Assembly (NCBI GenBank): GCA_003999685.1
Contig: CP021222.1
Coordinates: 1,550,001-1,614,000, forward strand
Reading direction: 5' to 3'
From: Taiwanofungus camphoratus
Taxonomy: Eukaryota > Basidiomycota > Agaricomycetes > Polyporales > Taiwanofungaceae
DNA: 64,000 nt
Part shown: in pieces, positions 47,251-57,931 of the stretch
Layout of the letters: the number at the start of each line of letters is the position of its first letter
How positions within the stretch are numbered: the first letter of the stretch is position 1
Notes under the pieces: generated by a model
Database searches by the model: none
Told to the model about the DNA's origin: nothing
Seen by the model: the letters and a program-made list of their open reading frames with translations, nothing else
Translations under genes and position numbers: made by a program

Positions 47251-47755
47251 GAGTCGGACAGGACCACCGCCAATCCCTATAAGAGCTTTGATCCCGAACA
47301 TAACCCTTTTCGGTGGTCCGAGCATGGGCAATTTCGGTGATTTTGCACATAACGTCGACCAAAAATGGTCATTTTCGGTTAAAAATTGGGATCGAATCTC
47401 CAAAAAGAAGCTCACAGCCTGATTTGCCTGCCATTTTTGCCCCTCAAAATGGACTCCGCGGTGTTGGAGCACCACCCTATTTTTCGCCGAAAAAATCTTT
47501 TTATATAGGTACCTGACCGGAAGCATGACTGTAATGGTTGTCTCCATGTCCGGAAACCCCCCATTTCGGTGGTTAGGCACCGGACCTCCCGTTTATCGGT
47601 CCATTTTCGGTGATTTTTGGCACCCAACAATGCGCCCCGGCGGGCCAGAAATTCGGTTCTTTGCATCGAACATTTCGGCTCCCAAGCCCCCATTTTCGGT
47701 GTTTTGGGATCAAAGCTCGTATAGGGATTGGCGGTGGTCCTAGTCGGACCGACTC
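47251..47755. mobile_element. 505-bp palindrome-ended repeat element (MITE-like)
   Basis: Arms 47251-47295 and 47706-47755 are inverted copies sharing GGACCACCGCCAATCCCTAT and GAGCTTTGATCCC. Between them, words such as CATTTTCGGT recur at least six times in both orientations. Open frames seen inside are artefacts of this structure. No clear target duplication was found, so the class is open. Confidence 0.7.
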
Positions 47756-48111
47756 GTACGACCATCAATCATCGCGTGATAGCGCGTGACATACCCGTAA
47801 GCAGACTAGAGACGGGCCAGACTGCGTTGAAGCAAAGATAAGTGAGCCTCCTATGCTCGCTGTCCCACTTGACGTCGAGGCAACGACTGTCCAAGGTGAG
47901 GGAGATCCATGACAATGCTCCTGCAGCAGCTTGTTGACGTTCAGCCTGTGATTTTTGTACGCAAGATCGCACGGTTCTCAATTCAAGTGGGTCGATAAGA
48001 CTCGACCTGGACACGTCCCAAAAGCACCAAGTTCCGTCAGGAAGACTGATCCATTTAACTAGGCAATATCTAGGGGATATATATCTGCCTCATATTTGTG
48101 TGAAATCGTGA
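47756..48111. other. Intergenic stretch before the adenylate kinase
   Basis: About 355 bp with no gene recognised. GGGGATATATATCTG at about 48071 is a TATA-like stretch some 40 bp before the start codon. Confidence 0.4.
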
Positions 48112-49287
48112 ATGTCACTTTCGGGACCTGTCGTCACCTCCGTTCGGCCGAAGCATGCATGGACGCGCTCTCGGGGATTCGGCAGTTCAGTCATCTCTAA
48201 CAAGGCGCTACCTTTCTTCTTGAACAATGTTCGTGCTGGGAGCTTGAGGAGTGATCTTTCTGGACATGAAGAGAACAAAGTGTTGCGCATGCTCATGTTT
48301 GGCAAGCCTGGGGCAGGCAAGGGGACACTGACGTCCAGATTGGTCAAGAAATATGATATTGTGACCTTGTCGACTGGGGATATGTTGCGTCAACATATCG
48401 GGGAACAGTAGGTCGTACACTAGTGTGAAATGAGGCGAGAGTTGAGATAAAGTTCTAGGACAAACGTTGGACGAATGGCAGAGGAGATTGTTGCTTCGGG
48501 CGGTTTGCTCCCTGACGATGTCATGTTGAAAGTTGTGACAAGTAAATTAGATCTATTGCATAATAAGGTAGCTGGCTCAATCCTTCTTGTTGTTGATTAC
48601 ATTGTTTGACGGGTCAAATTTCGATCGATGCATCGCAGCATTGGATTTTGGATGGCTTTCCCCGGACACTAGGTCAAGGGAAATTGTTCGACAGCCATCT
48701 TAGGTACGCTCACCGGAACTACGAGTTTTCGTTGATTGACCTTGAGCTCAGACGTCAAGGGACCCCTCTGAGCCTGATCGTGAACCTCGATGTTGCTGAC
48801 GAGATCATCTTAAGTCGAATATCCGATCGCTGGGTCCATTTGTCCTCAGGCCGTGTGTATAATTTGTCGTACAACCCGCCGAAAGTCGCCGGTCTTGACG
48901 ATGAGACCGGCGACCCTTTGACAAAACGACCAGATGACAATCCGGTATTTCATTATCTCACTTCTAGTCATTCAATCCCTTCTCACACCGTCTATCTCCC
49001 AGGAAATTTTTGCGCGGCGTTTGGAGAAGTTTTACGCATCTACTTCGCCTTTGTTGGACTACTACAATACTCAGGCTCCTCTCGACATGAAGGTAATCAC
49101 ACTTACTGGGGCGACCTCCGATGAGATATGGCCTCAATTGGAAAGCGTCATACACAATCACTTTACGTGCGTCACAGAGCGAGAGGGAAAAGAGGAAAAG
49201 AGACGGTCAAGTCTTAGCGAGGTCATGTTGGCCAGAAAGGCTGACAAATCGTCTAGACGAGTGGACAGACCATCCCACGACTACTAG
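48112..49287 (+). CDS. ADK2: Mitochondrial adenylate kinase (GTP:AMP phosphotransferase, AK3 type)
   Basis: Interconverts AMP and NTP in the mitochondrial matrix. A basic, Ser/Arg-rich N-terminus of ~55 residues looks like a targeting sequence (TSVRPKHAWTRSRGFGSS). Then come the P-loop GKPGAGKGT, TLSTGDMLRQHI, the NMP-binding part, DGFPRTLGQ (AMP site), and the lid region RWVHLSSGRVYNLSYNPPKV with DDETGDPLTKRPDDNP. The lid has no four-Cys zinc motif, as in most eukaryotic AK3. Then EIFARRLEKFYASTSPLLDYY. About five short introns. The C-terminal tail after VIHNHF is ~40 residues of basic, Ser-rich sequence beyond the usual end, which may be real or a mis-called last exon. Confidence 0.88.
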
Positions 49288-49562
49288 TCTGTCTGCGGGC
49301 CTCTCGTTCTTCCCGCAGTCGCAATGCGATTTTGCTGTGGTATTGCGTACTATGTAGTGTTGCTCATTACTTTGTTTGCTCGGTGATCCAGCTTGTTTAT
49401 GTTACATCCAGTCCTCACATCTGTATTTTATAGCTTGGGTAGCATTTCCTTCATTACGCACAAATTTTAGGAGATCGTAGGTCACATTCAAATCCGAATT
49501 CTTTCGGACGTTACCTCAGGGCGTACCTTTCGGCATAAATGAGTGATCGAAACAGGCAGAAA

Positions 49563-50574
49563 TTACAAGATGACCAACATTTTGACAGCGTATAAACCAT
49601 CGGGAAAACCATGCTGTATCTGCTCGTGCACCAGTTGCAGGCCTGCATCTTTAAAGACCTTTTTCCACGCGAGATCCGACCTACCAGTGACCACTTGCGG
49701 TTTAGTCTCATTGAAGTGAACGTTTTGCACATACCTGGTCACGCTGGAATCGGTCTCGTCAAGTACCGTGCGAGGTTCACCTTCCGCAGTATCAGAGCAC
49801 AGGTTTTCCTTTGCAACAATGAGACTCGTATGACGATCTCGCAAGGACTTGCGACTGCATTTGAGGAAAGCGACAAGATCCGAATCGCTAAGACATCCAA
49901 GACACCATTGGCACCAGATGATGTCGAACTGTGACTCTGAATCTCCGGTCGGATGTTCATAGCCTACATGGCCCAGTGTTTTAGCAGAAGAGAGAGGCTG
50001 AGATGGATCGAAGGCTTGAAGTGTCTCTTGGACAAAAGTGACACTCTTGGTCATTTCCAAGATGCCTTTCCAGCGGACGAGAGAGCTACCGCTTTTCGGT
50101 GGGGTCGTGGTGCTCGCTTGACCGCGTGCCAAAGCCTCATTTACTAGGCTTTCCACCGGCTCGACAAGCACGACATCGGAAACGAGGTGCAATAGCACAT
50201 CGGAAGTGACACGCCCTATTCCAGCTCCGACATCCAATGCTCTTGTTCTCCGTGCTGATTGCCCTGGCCGAGGAAGCGGACGGACTGCAGAGGGTACTAT
50301 ACTGAGTTCAGGCATGAGGTAGAGCAGAAATTGTCGTGATCCCAGAGTATCAACCCTTGGGAGGGACTGTTTCAATCACTATTTCAGAAATGAATGCAAT
50401 CAAACCAGGCATCTCTTTACCCCAGAGCCAAAGCCTCCTGTAATGAAAATCACAGCGTAGTGTCATCGCCGAGGAAAAACAATGCTTACCTAGAACTCCG
50501 TCATAGCTAGCAGGTTGACTAGCCCAATATTCTATGCCAGTCTTCTCATCAGGCTGAGGGGAGTCCATCTCCAA
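49563..50574 (-). CDS. TAE1: Alpha-N-terminal protein methyltransferase (TAE1/NTMT1 family)
   Basis: Methylates the free N-terminus of proteins such as ribosomal proteins that start with X-Pro-Lys, using S-adenosylmethionine. It begins MEMDSPQPDEKTGIEYWASQPASYDGVLG, the family signature, then a small exon giving GGFGS, then SLPRVDTLGSRQFL. The SAM motif is ALDVGAGIGRVT, followed by LVEPVESL. Further family blocks are FDIIWCQWCLGCLSDSDLVAFL and IVAKEN. An intron whose length keeps the frame open interrupts SVTR|SDLAWKKVFKDAGL (about 49680-49735). The C-terminus ends near LYAVKMLVIL. About 270 residues with an insert of ~40 residues after the SAM motif. It diverges from CSM3. Confidence 0.9.
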
Positions 50575-50740
50575 AGCTACACCAAGTGTACGCTTGTTAC
50601 AAACGAGTTGTTCAATGGAATGGCCTGAGCAACAGACGGACTCCTATCGTGAAATGCTGAGCAGCCCAATTGGGGACACATCCGTGACGGCGTGACAGGC
50701 GCGATCACTTGAACGCGTCTCGGACGCGTCTTCCACAGTC
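50575..50740. promoter_or_regulatory. 166-bp divergent promoter, TAE1 / CSM3
   Basis: Lies between two start codons facing apart. It contains GACGGCGTGAC and two GACGCGTC copies (near 50717 and 50726). ACGCGT is the MluI cell-cycle box used by MBF in fungi to drive S-phase genes, which would suit the replication-fork gene CSM3. Binding is inference. Confidence 0.5.
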
Positions 50741-52159
50741 ATGACCTCAATTGCACTCGAAGACATCTGGGACGCGCCCATCGCATTGTCCTCCCATCCT
50801 GATCCATACAATGCTCAAGAAGAAGTGAATTGCGATGATAATGCAGTTCATTTGCCGAATCGTCCACACTCATCTCTCTTTCTGGCTTCGGACTCCGAAG
50901 ACGAGGACGTCAAGTCCCCCATCCGACAAGGGACACGTATTGCCATAGATCGCCCTGACATTGCTGCTCTATTTGATGATCTGGACGATGATCCTGAGGC
51001 AAATTTTCAGGAACTTGCCCCATCTCTTGACATAGATGCATTACGGCGTCAGGCGGACGCGGAAAATGCCAAGATGCTCGGTCGAACGGCGCAGGCTGCA
51101 TCACGCAGGAGTACTGGTGAGGGAACTAACGATAGCGCAGACGATAAGAAAGGAAAGACAGCAGACATGAGAGACAAGGATGGAGGAAAGGAAAAGAGGA
51201 AACCATTACCAAAATTAGACGAAGCAAGACTATTGGGCCCGGACGGATTCCCCGCCCTTGTGAAACAGGCAAAGAACTTCAAACCAAGAGGCAAGGGACA
51301 CGAGGTGCGTTCTGTACAGTTGTGTTCATTCCAGGTTGCCCATGCTATACAGGTATCCGACTTGAACAGACTTCTTCAGGTATACCAGTTTTGGACACAT
51401 AAGATGTATCCCAAGACGCAGTTTCGCGGTACAGTCCAACGGGTGGAGAAGCTGTGCCACTCAAAGCGGATGCATGTGCGCGTATTCGGTCAAACAGTTG
51501 CTTGCGTCCGACTGATTACTTGCTAGGTGGCATTGAGTGTTTGGCGAGACGAGTTAAAAGGCTTCATCAATGGGCGTAACGTCAAAGACCAGGCTATTGA
51601 TCTCACTTCGGATGCTAGCGATGACGAAGGCGATAACAGGCCGATTGCCCAGAAACCGCCGCCTAACGATGTACGGAGTGAGACATCTTCGCGTGCTCCG
51701 TCTCAGCCTCCATCCTCTGCTTCTGAGTATACGTCGATAGACGTGGAAGACGACTTTGACATAGACGCAATCACTCGTGAGGATGAGCGGCGAGCGGCAG
51801 CTTCCCAACAGGCATTAGCTTCTAGTTATTCTGGCTACCGTCCCAAGGAGAAACCGATCGGCATCACCCCGGACGATGACGATGTCATGTGGGATACGCT
51901 AGACCATGGGTGTGGCAATGATCCCTTTCCGCAGCCTTCTGAGGATGCACGCTTTCCCGGGAATGTGGGCCCATCTATTCCACAAAGTGATCGAGACGAG
52001 GAAGAGGACATATGGGATGTTGTCAGAGCGATGGAAGCGGATAGATCGACGAATACTGTGGCGGCCTCTTCTGTCACAACAGTTCAACGGACAGATGAGA
52101 AAACACTTCATTTAATCAAGCCGACGAACGATGAAGGATGGGACGAGATGTATATGTAG
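50741..52159 (+). CDS. CSM3: CSM3/Swi3 (TIPIN), replication fork protection complex subunit
   Basis: Partner of Tof1/Swi1 at stalled forks and in the replication checkpoint. The Swi3 domain is read across the introns: LDEARLLGPDGFPALVKQAK and FKPRGKGHE, then VSDLNRLLQVYQFWTHKMYP and KTQFRGTVQRVEKLCHSKRM, then ALSVWRDE. Introns at 51304-51351 and 51475-51527 are short and give exact in-frame joins. Before the domain lies an acidic region with DDLDDDPEANF; after it, an acidic Ser-rich tail (IDLTSDASDDEG, then DDDDVMWDTLDHG) of ~200 residues. About 440 residues in total, longer than the human protein but normal for fungi. Nuclear. Confidence 0.93.
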
Positions 52160-52325
52160 GCTAGCTGGCATAGTCTACTTCCCCTTGTTGGACTTTGACC
52201 GTTGCTACGACTGGCACACTGGTTAAATGTATCGTAGGTGTATGAAAAGCTGATTTTGACAACTAAAAGCCAACCACATGTTGATGGCCTCCAAGGTGAA
52301 CATCACAGCAATAAAACAATGTTAC

Positions 52326-52413
52326 CTGCCCCAGAGAGGCTCGAACTCTCGACCTTCCGATGGTACATATTCAAATAACAGTCGGACGCTGTGACCAACT
52401 CAGCCATGGGGCA
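52326..52413 (-). tRNA. tRNA-Asn (GTT) with a 14-nt intron
   Basis: On the minus strand the acceptor TGCCCCA pairs with TGGGGCA. The D arm GGCTGAGTTGGTCACAGC, the T arm GAGAG-TTCGAGC-CTCTC and the anticodon stem TCCGA/TCGGA all close. The 21-nt loop holds C-T-GTT-A followed by a 14-nt intron before the last loop base. The body resembles yeast tRNA-Asn (CATGGC..AGTTGGT, CGACTGTTA). No tool was run. Confidence 0.85.
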
Positions 52414-52738
52414 CGCAGTGTACCAGAGTACAGTATATAATACCCAAAGATGATCACAACCTAACAATGAACCACTTGTGAACTGACAGCCTTCCACTTA
52501 TGCCTATCATTCCATTTGTCAAAAACAATTCTCGCAAAGACCTGGGCCCACAAAAACGGATGGAAATGAGACTTCAGCCCACTCCATATATGCCCGGGTG
52601 AAAAGGTGTACAACTATGACTTCCATTACTCTCAATTTATGCAGACTGGTAATGTGATAAATATAAGTTTTCCAAATGGGATTCAGTGGAAGCAAACTGT
52701 CTATGCGGGATGAATAAGAGAAGCATGAACAAAAAATC

Positions 52739-52831
52739 CGTCACCTGAGCGATTCGAACACTCGCGGGCAAAGCCCAACCGCTCACAGCTAATATAGCAG
52801 GCGATCCCGTTAACCACTCCGGCAAAGTGAC
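52739..52831 (-). tRNA. tRNA-Ser (GCT) with an 11-nt intron
   Basis: On the minus strand the acceptor GTCACTT pairs with AGGTGAC. The D arm is GCCGGAGTGGTTAACGG, the anticodon stem ATCGC/GCGGT, and the T arm GAGTG-TTCGAAT-CGCTC. A long variable arm (TGGGC-TTT-GCCC) marks it as class II. The loop reads C-T-GCT-A plus an 11-nt intron and A. Anticodon GCT gives Ser. Confidence 0.85.
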
Positions 52832-53717
52832 TCGGCGACAAATAAAGATATTCCAGTAATTTAATAGTCGTTTTGACTGTTACTCTCTCTGCATTGTGCA
52901 AGGCTCAAAGTTACCTTGCTTGTCAAGGTTTCTTCCACGGTCATAATTGGCACACTTTTCGACTTACCGGCATCTTCCGGCGTGCCATGTTTGGTTTGTG
53001 GCAACAACAACAGCGCTTGTTGTGCACGTCACACTGTAAGCACTGCCCAATGGACCACCGGAATTTACAAATTTAATTCTATTCACACCCATTACCTCTT
53101 AAGAATACTGTATTGTGTATATTATGAATTTATCAGATTTATAGAGGAAGAGGAAGGGATGCATTGTATTCCACTGACTGCATCTGTCAGATTTATTCAC
53201 AAGAATGAATTTTTTGTAAATTTTACATATCCTCTGTTTACTTTGTGTCCTTCACAGTTTGAAGTCAAGCAAGGTTTCTGCCGGCGAAGACGGCACTTCT
53301 CGAGTCCATTTATCGCGTCTAATACTTTGGCGCTGTATCACATGCCTGTTTGTCATTGAAATTCGAATGAAGAGCTTAGCACTGTTTCGCAAGCATGAAA
53401 TAGCAGCCATCTTGTGTTTGTTTGCGATGACTATCTAGCCTTCTATCATGTACGTCGAGAGAGATCATAAGAACGATAATCATTTGGATATCAAAATAAC
53501 CTGCACATCGACTTCAATTCACACATGACGCACCGCCTGGGTAAAGAGCAGCGGTTGAACACTGCATTCCTGTAGCAACTTTTACTCTATGACAGAAAGG
53601 CGGTAAGCACGAGTAAGATCATTGACGATATTACACTGAACAATAGGATATGCGTAGCATAAGAGCCTTTTCTACTGTATCTTCTTCGCACTGAAATGGA
53701 TCTCCTTCCGATGGTTT
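52832..53717. other. Intergenic stretch
   Basis: About 885 bp downstream of the SER1 stop, reaching to the tRNA. A 147-codon plus-strand frame (52916-53359) is Cys- and Phe-rich, and it is not supported by any domain or by splice context. Nothing else is recognised. Confidence 0.4.
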
Positions 53718-55033
53718 TTATTGAGCAATGAATTGTTTAACATAGGCAATCAACTGGTCGACTTCTTGTTCAGTGATCGCATTATAGAGTGACACTCGTA
53801 TGCCTGTAACGGGTAAATGTCAGATAGAGGCGGCTAGAATGTCACGGCACAGACCTCCTACAGATCTGGAGGCATGACGGTCAATATAATTTCCATAAAA
53901 CCCGACGGAAAAGAATACCTGTGTCCTTTCAAACCCTTCATACCCCTCTCTTCAGCACCGTCCAAGAACCTCTTCTCTGCATCCGCGCCGACAACTTCGA
54001 AAACCACGTTCATCCAGCTTCCAGATCCTTCCCTCACTTTCCTGCGCAACACACCTTGTCCTTCGCCTTCCTTCAACACTGCATAGACCTTCTTCGCTTT
54101 CCGCTTGTTCAGTTCCTCGTAGTATTTCAGGCCACCTTGATCTTTCATTCGTTCTAAGACTAGACCAGCAATGTACATCGCAAGCACAGAGGGGGTATTG
54201 TACAGACTCCCAGAATCTGCTAAGGTCTTGTACGCCATCGTCAGCGGTACGGGAGATGCCCCGAGCTTTGCTGCTGCATCAACATCGACAATGCAATCCT
54301 CTCTGACTATGAGGATCGTGAGACCGGCAGGGCCTATGTTCTTCTGAGCACCAGCATAAATGACAGCATGCTCAGCGAGATGGGGGATCGGGCGACACAT
54401 GAAAGAGGAAGAATAGTCTGCAACGATCGGGGCGAGCGTATTTTCCTTGAGGAGATGGTATGGGAATGCTGTTGGGGAAGAGTCTTCATGCGAGAACTCG
54501 ACACCATCGACCGTCTCGTTCTCACAGTAATACACCAGGGCGGGGTCAGGCGAGAACTTGAATTCCTCGCTAGAAGGTATGTTGTCGAAGGACTTGCCGT
54601 CATGCGAATACTTCCGTGCATCAACAACGACATTCACTTGGCCTCCGCCCAACCGCCTCGCCTCCTCCGCTGCTTTCTTGCTCCAGGACCCTGTGATCAC
54701 GTAATCCATAACCGTGTCTTCCGCGCTACGCTCGGGATGTAGTAGGCGGTACCTCGCGAGGAGGTTCAGGACGACGGCGGAGAACTGGGCGGAGCCGCCT
54801 CCCTGAGTGAACAGGATACGATGGGTCGAAGGGACATCAAGCTGGGTACGGATGAGCGACTCGAGATTAGAGAGAAATGCCTGGAATTCTTTGGATCGGT
54901 GGGAGATTTCTGCGACACCGATTCCTGTTCCCTGAAAATTGAGCAGGCCTTTCGCGGCGTCCTCCAGGACGAAGACAGGTAGAGCAGAGGGGCCAGCACC
55001 GAAATTGATGACTCGAGCGTGTTCAGTCGTCAT
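53718..55033 (-). CDS. SER1: Phosphoserine aminotransferase
   Basis: Second step of serine synthesis: 3-phosphohydroxypyruvate plus glutamate to phosphoserine, PLP-dependent, cytosolic. It starts MTTEHARVINFGAGPSALP, with the family's N(F)xxGP(S)xLP motif. HRSKEF, TQGGGSAQFSAVVLNLL, VTGSWSKKA, YAGAQKNIGPAG (PLP-binding Lys) and NTPSVLAMYIAGLVL follow. Most of it lies in one long exon to GHR. The end is then read as an 11-nt micro-exon (ATCTGTAGGAG on the coding strand, 53855-53865) between introns of 53 and 51 bp, giving RSVGGIRVSLYNAITEQEVD and ending FIAQ at 53718. Without this splicing the frame stops at 53858 and loses the conserved HRSVGGIRxSLYNA block. Confidence 0.93.
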
Positions 55034-56092
55034 GGCGTTTCCCCTTGGTAGGAGTATATTGGGAGGGAAGAGGGTGTTCGCTGACTTGCTACCCCGGTCC
55101 TACTAAATACTGGCCTGCATAGGGTGTACATCCGTCAATTGAGCACACAAGAACCATACATACATAATACTTTCAGAAGGTCCCGTTGGGGCTCGAATGT
55201 AACTTGCTGAAATTGGACTTGGGAGTTGACAGCGGCGACCATGCACAGTGCTCTCGATTTCAAGTCTCGCAGAATCCAGATGTGACTCGGCCAGAGCGAA
55301 TGGCTTTAGATCATTCCACACACATGTCCACGCAGAAGCCTGTTCATTTTGCGTACAGAAATCATACATATACAACAAACTCGATGGCGCACAGAGTCAA
55401 AGCTATCGTCACTGCATTAGAAAGCGAAGCGTGAGTCCGTCAGGTAAGGGAGAGAGTGAGAACACGTCTAGAGCTAGGTGTACAGCTATGAAGCGATGCA
55501 GACGAGATAAAAATGATATGAAGACAGCAGGAGTTGAAAATGAACTGCAGATCGGGTGTAAACAGGGTGTGAAACTTCAATAGTGAAGATACGTGGTTTC
55601 GATGGTTGAAACAAGACGAAGGCAAAAAGGAATCAAAGGGAAGAATTCAAATGCTGCCAGATAAGATGAACGGCAGTACATATATATTCCGCTGGCGAAA
55701 TGTGAAGAGAATAGGAAGCCAAAAGAATTATTTCAAAGCGATATATCAGTCCGTAGGCAATATAAGAGCGTATACGACGGTACATATATAATGCAGACAG
55801 TGGATGCAACTGGTTTCATTCGTTTCGACGTGAAGACGTGTGGTTGTCGAGGGGCACTTGGGGCCGAGTAATAAACATATGTAGAAGCTGAGCAGTCGAT
55901 ATAGCAGAAGTCGATAAGTATGATGCAGATGAAGTGGAAGCGTCGTGATAATCGTTTGTGCGGTTGATTGAGATTCGAGTAGGACAAAATCGGATTGATG
56001 GACGTTGATCGAGATAGATATTATACTTGCGGGACCGGAGTGGAAAGTCGTCGAGAAGGTCGACAACAGCCCTTAGTTGATGACTGCTGTGA
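55034..56092. other. Intergenic stretch between SER1 and the Ser/Pro-rich gene
   Basis: About 1.06 kb. It holds the SER1 promoter and probably the 3' UTR of the next gene. Short open frames on both strands are not supported. Several TATATAT and CATACATACATA words occur (55160, 55680, 55790). Confidence 0.4.
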
Positions 56093-56876
56093 CTACGCTC
56101 TGTCCGGAGGGAAGACAGGCAGCAGACCACGAAAGCGGACCTCAGAAGGGATCAAGCGCTCCCGAGGAGAAGGGGTCCGCGGATCCGCTGCTGGGTGATT
56201 GAAGGGAAATACCGCGGAGGGGGTCAATTCGTGGGGATCAGGAGCAATAGAGTGTTCGTAGACGGCGGGTTCGTGGACTGGTGAGAGTGGATTGGGACGT
56301 AAGGGTGTCTTCCTCCTACGTACGGGGCCAGAGCATGGTGCCTCAGAGTGTTCCTCCGACAAGAGAGACAGGTCGGCGGTATCCCATACAGATACACGGT
56401 CCGGGGTAGCCTCCATATTCGAGATCCAAGGCAATCGATCAAATAGGGCAGGTCCACCTAGAGAATTAATACAGCAGTCTGCTCGCGCGCAGTGGCGTCG
56501 GCGCGGTGAGCGTGATGTAGAGTAGGCGACGCCTCGACGCCTCTTGGTAGGGCTACAAGGAGACGATGACTTGGAACTCTTGGCACACAATGAGCACGAG
56601 TCGAACACTGAGCACGTAGAGGTAACTCACATAAGCTTTATGGACGCCGCGATCCACGAGATCGATGGGAGACATAAGCCGCGGGGGGCTCAGGAGCACT
56701 CGTCTGTGCGAGCTGACGCGCTGATGAACGCACGATAAGGTCGAAGGTCGCGCTGGGAGAGGAATGCTCACGAGATCGTCTGGCAAATAGATAGGTGGGG
56801 ACAAGAGGGGGGGCGATGATGATTGAGAGCGAACAGGAGACGCGACGCGAGGTTGTGGGGAGACAATGGCAGCCAT
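56093..56876 (-). CDS. Ser/Pro/Arg-rich protein of unknown function
   Basis: Two exons joined by one intron (about 56587-56638 on the + strand; GTGAGT..CCAAG on the coding strand) give about 240 residues. It begins MAAIVSPQPRVASPVRSQSS and is rich in SP, SPPR and PSPRE motifs, with a basic patch KRRRGVAY followed by RSPRRRH, and a more ordered middle (ALFDRLPWISNMEATPDRVS). No known domain is recognised. The SP-rich, disordered composition suggests a phosphorylated regulatory or nuclear protein, but that is a guess. Both exons could be extended or wrong; support is the open frame, the clean intron and composition only. Confidence 0.5.
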
Positions 56877-57931
56877 GGTGAGCTATTGCTGCGCTGCGGA
56901 CGCGTCAATGGCGTGTTCTACAGCAGAGAGAGGGTTGTTGGGGCAATAATGATACACAAACAGAGAGACCGTGGTGAGAGCTTTATGTTGGAAAAGTCAA
57001 AGCAAAGGATGGGTCATTATCAAGCTCGCAGCTGGAGCCGAAGGTCAGAACAATGGAGAAAGGAGGAGAAATGCGGAGAGGGGCAGGTGAGGCGAGGAGC
57101 CCTAAAGGGGTGCCGAGCAGGCGGGGTCCGTGCAGGCGGGTCTGATCTGCCTATTGTGAATTGTGGCGGCGACCGCCATATCCCGAAATTTGAGCATTGG
57201 TTCGAGGTGGACAGGGGCAAAATGGACAACGAAGGCAGTAGTGGTGGTTGCGGAAATAGGAAAGGGTGCTGCGCGGTTGCTCACGGAAACGCAGGACAAC
57301 CAGTTGTGCTGCAATTTGTTTTCCTCGGTGCGGTGGCGACGCGCTACAGAGCAGGAACCGGAGGACGCACCGTGTCCACGACGGTCCACGCCCATACTTA
57401 CAGTATCGATCACATACACACGCGTTGTCACAGTAATGTCACGTGTCGCCGTCGCGCAGGGGCCATACGCTCAGGCAACCATTGTTCGCCCAGATTATCC
57501 ACACAAAAAGGTGTCCGACTGACTCACCGTGTACGGCTCACTTTGATTGTTTCAACTCGGCCGTTCCGTCGCTCCCGACAGCGCCCGTAGCTTGGGCCAC
57601 ACACAGATCGCGTTTATTGTCCCAGAGCCACTGCGTGCCGAGCATTGTAATGTACGAGGAGAGAAATAAGCACGCCATCAAGACATTTTGCATATATGGC
57701 AGGTTCCCACGCGTTCTTGGGCCTGTATCCGACTCGGTGGTCAGAGGTCCATGCTTGTGAGACAATTGTATCGCTGAGACCTGTCCGGGATTGCGCAGTC
57801 GGAAGTCACCAACTGGAGACCTCATTCACCCGCGGCCCGTCTCTCACGTTTCAGGTAGACCACATACCACAGATTGGGGCAGTTCGGGCGCAACGTCTTT
57901 GGTGACACCCGTGTGCCAGGCCCTTCTCGCC
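56877..57931. other. Intergenic stretch between divergent genes
   Basis: About 1.05 kb between the Ser/Pro-rich gene and HTD2. A 255-codon plus-strand frame (56823-57590) runs through most of it and back into the neighbouring gene on the other strand. It is Arg/Gly/Cys-rich and has no domain, so it is taken as chance. Confidence 0.45.

Noticed and set aside
52916-53359. 147-codon open frame downstream of the tRNAs
   Set aside because: Low-complexity Cys/Phe-rich translation with no family resemblance; AT-rich intergenic DNA.
56823-57590. 255-codon open frame on the plus strand
   Set aside because: Arg/Gly/Cys-rich with no domain, overlaps the start of the Ser/Pro-rich gene on the other strand, and spans what should be the promoter region.
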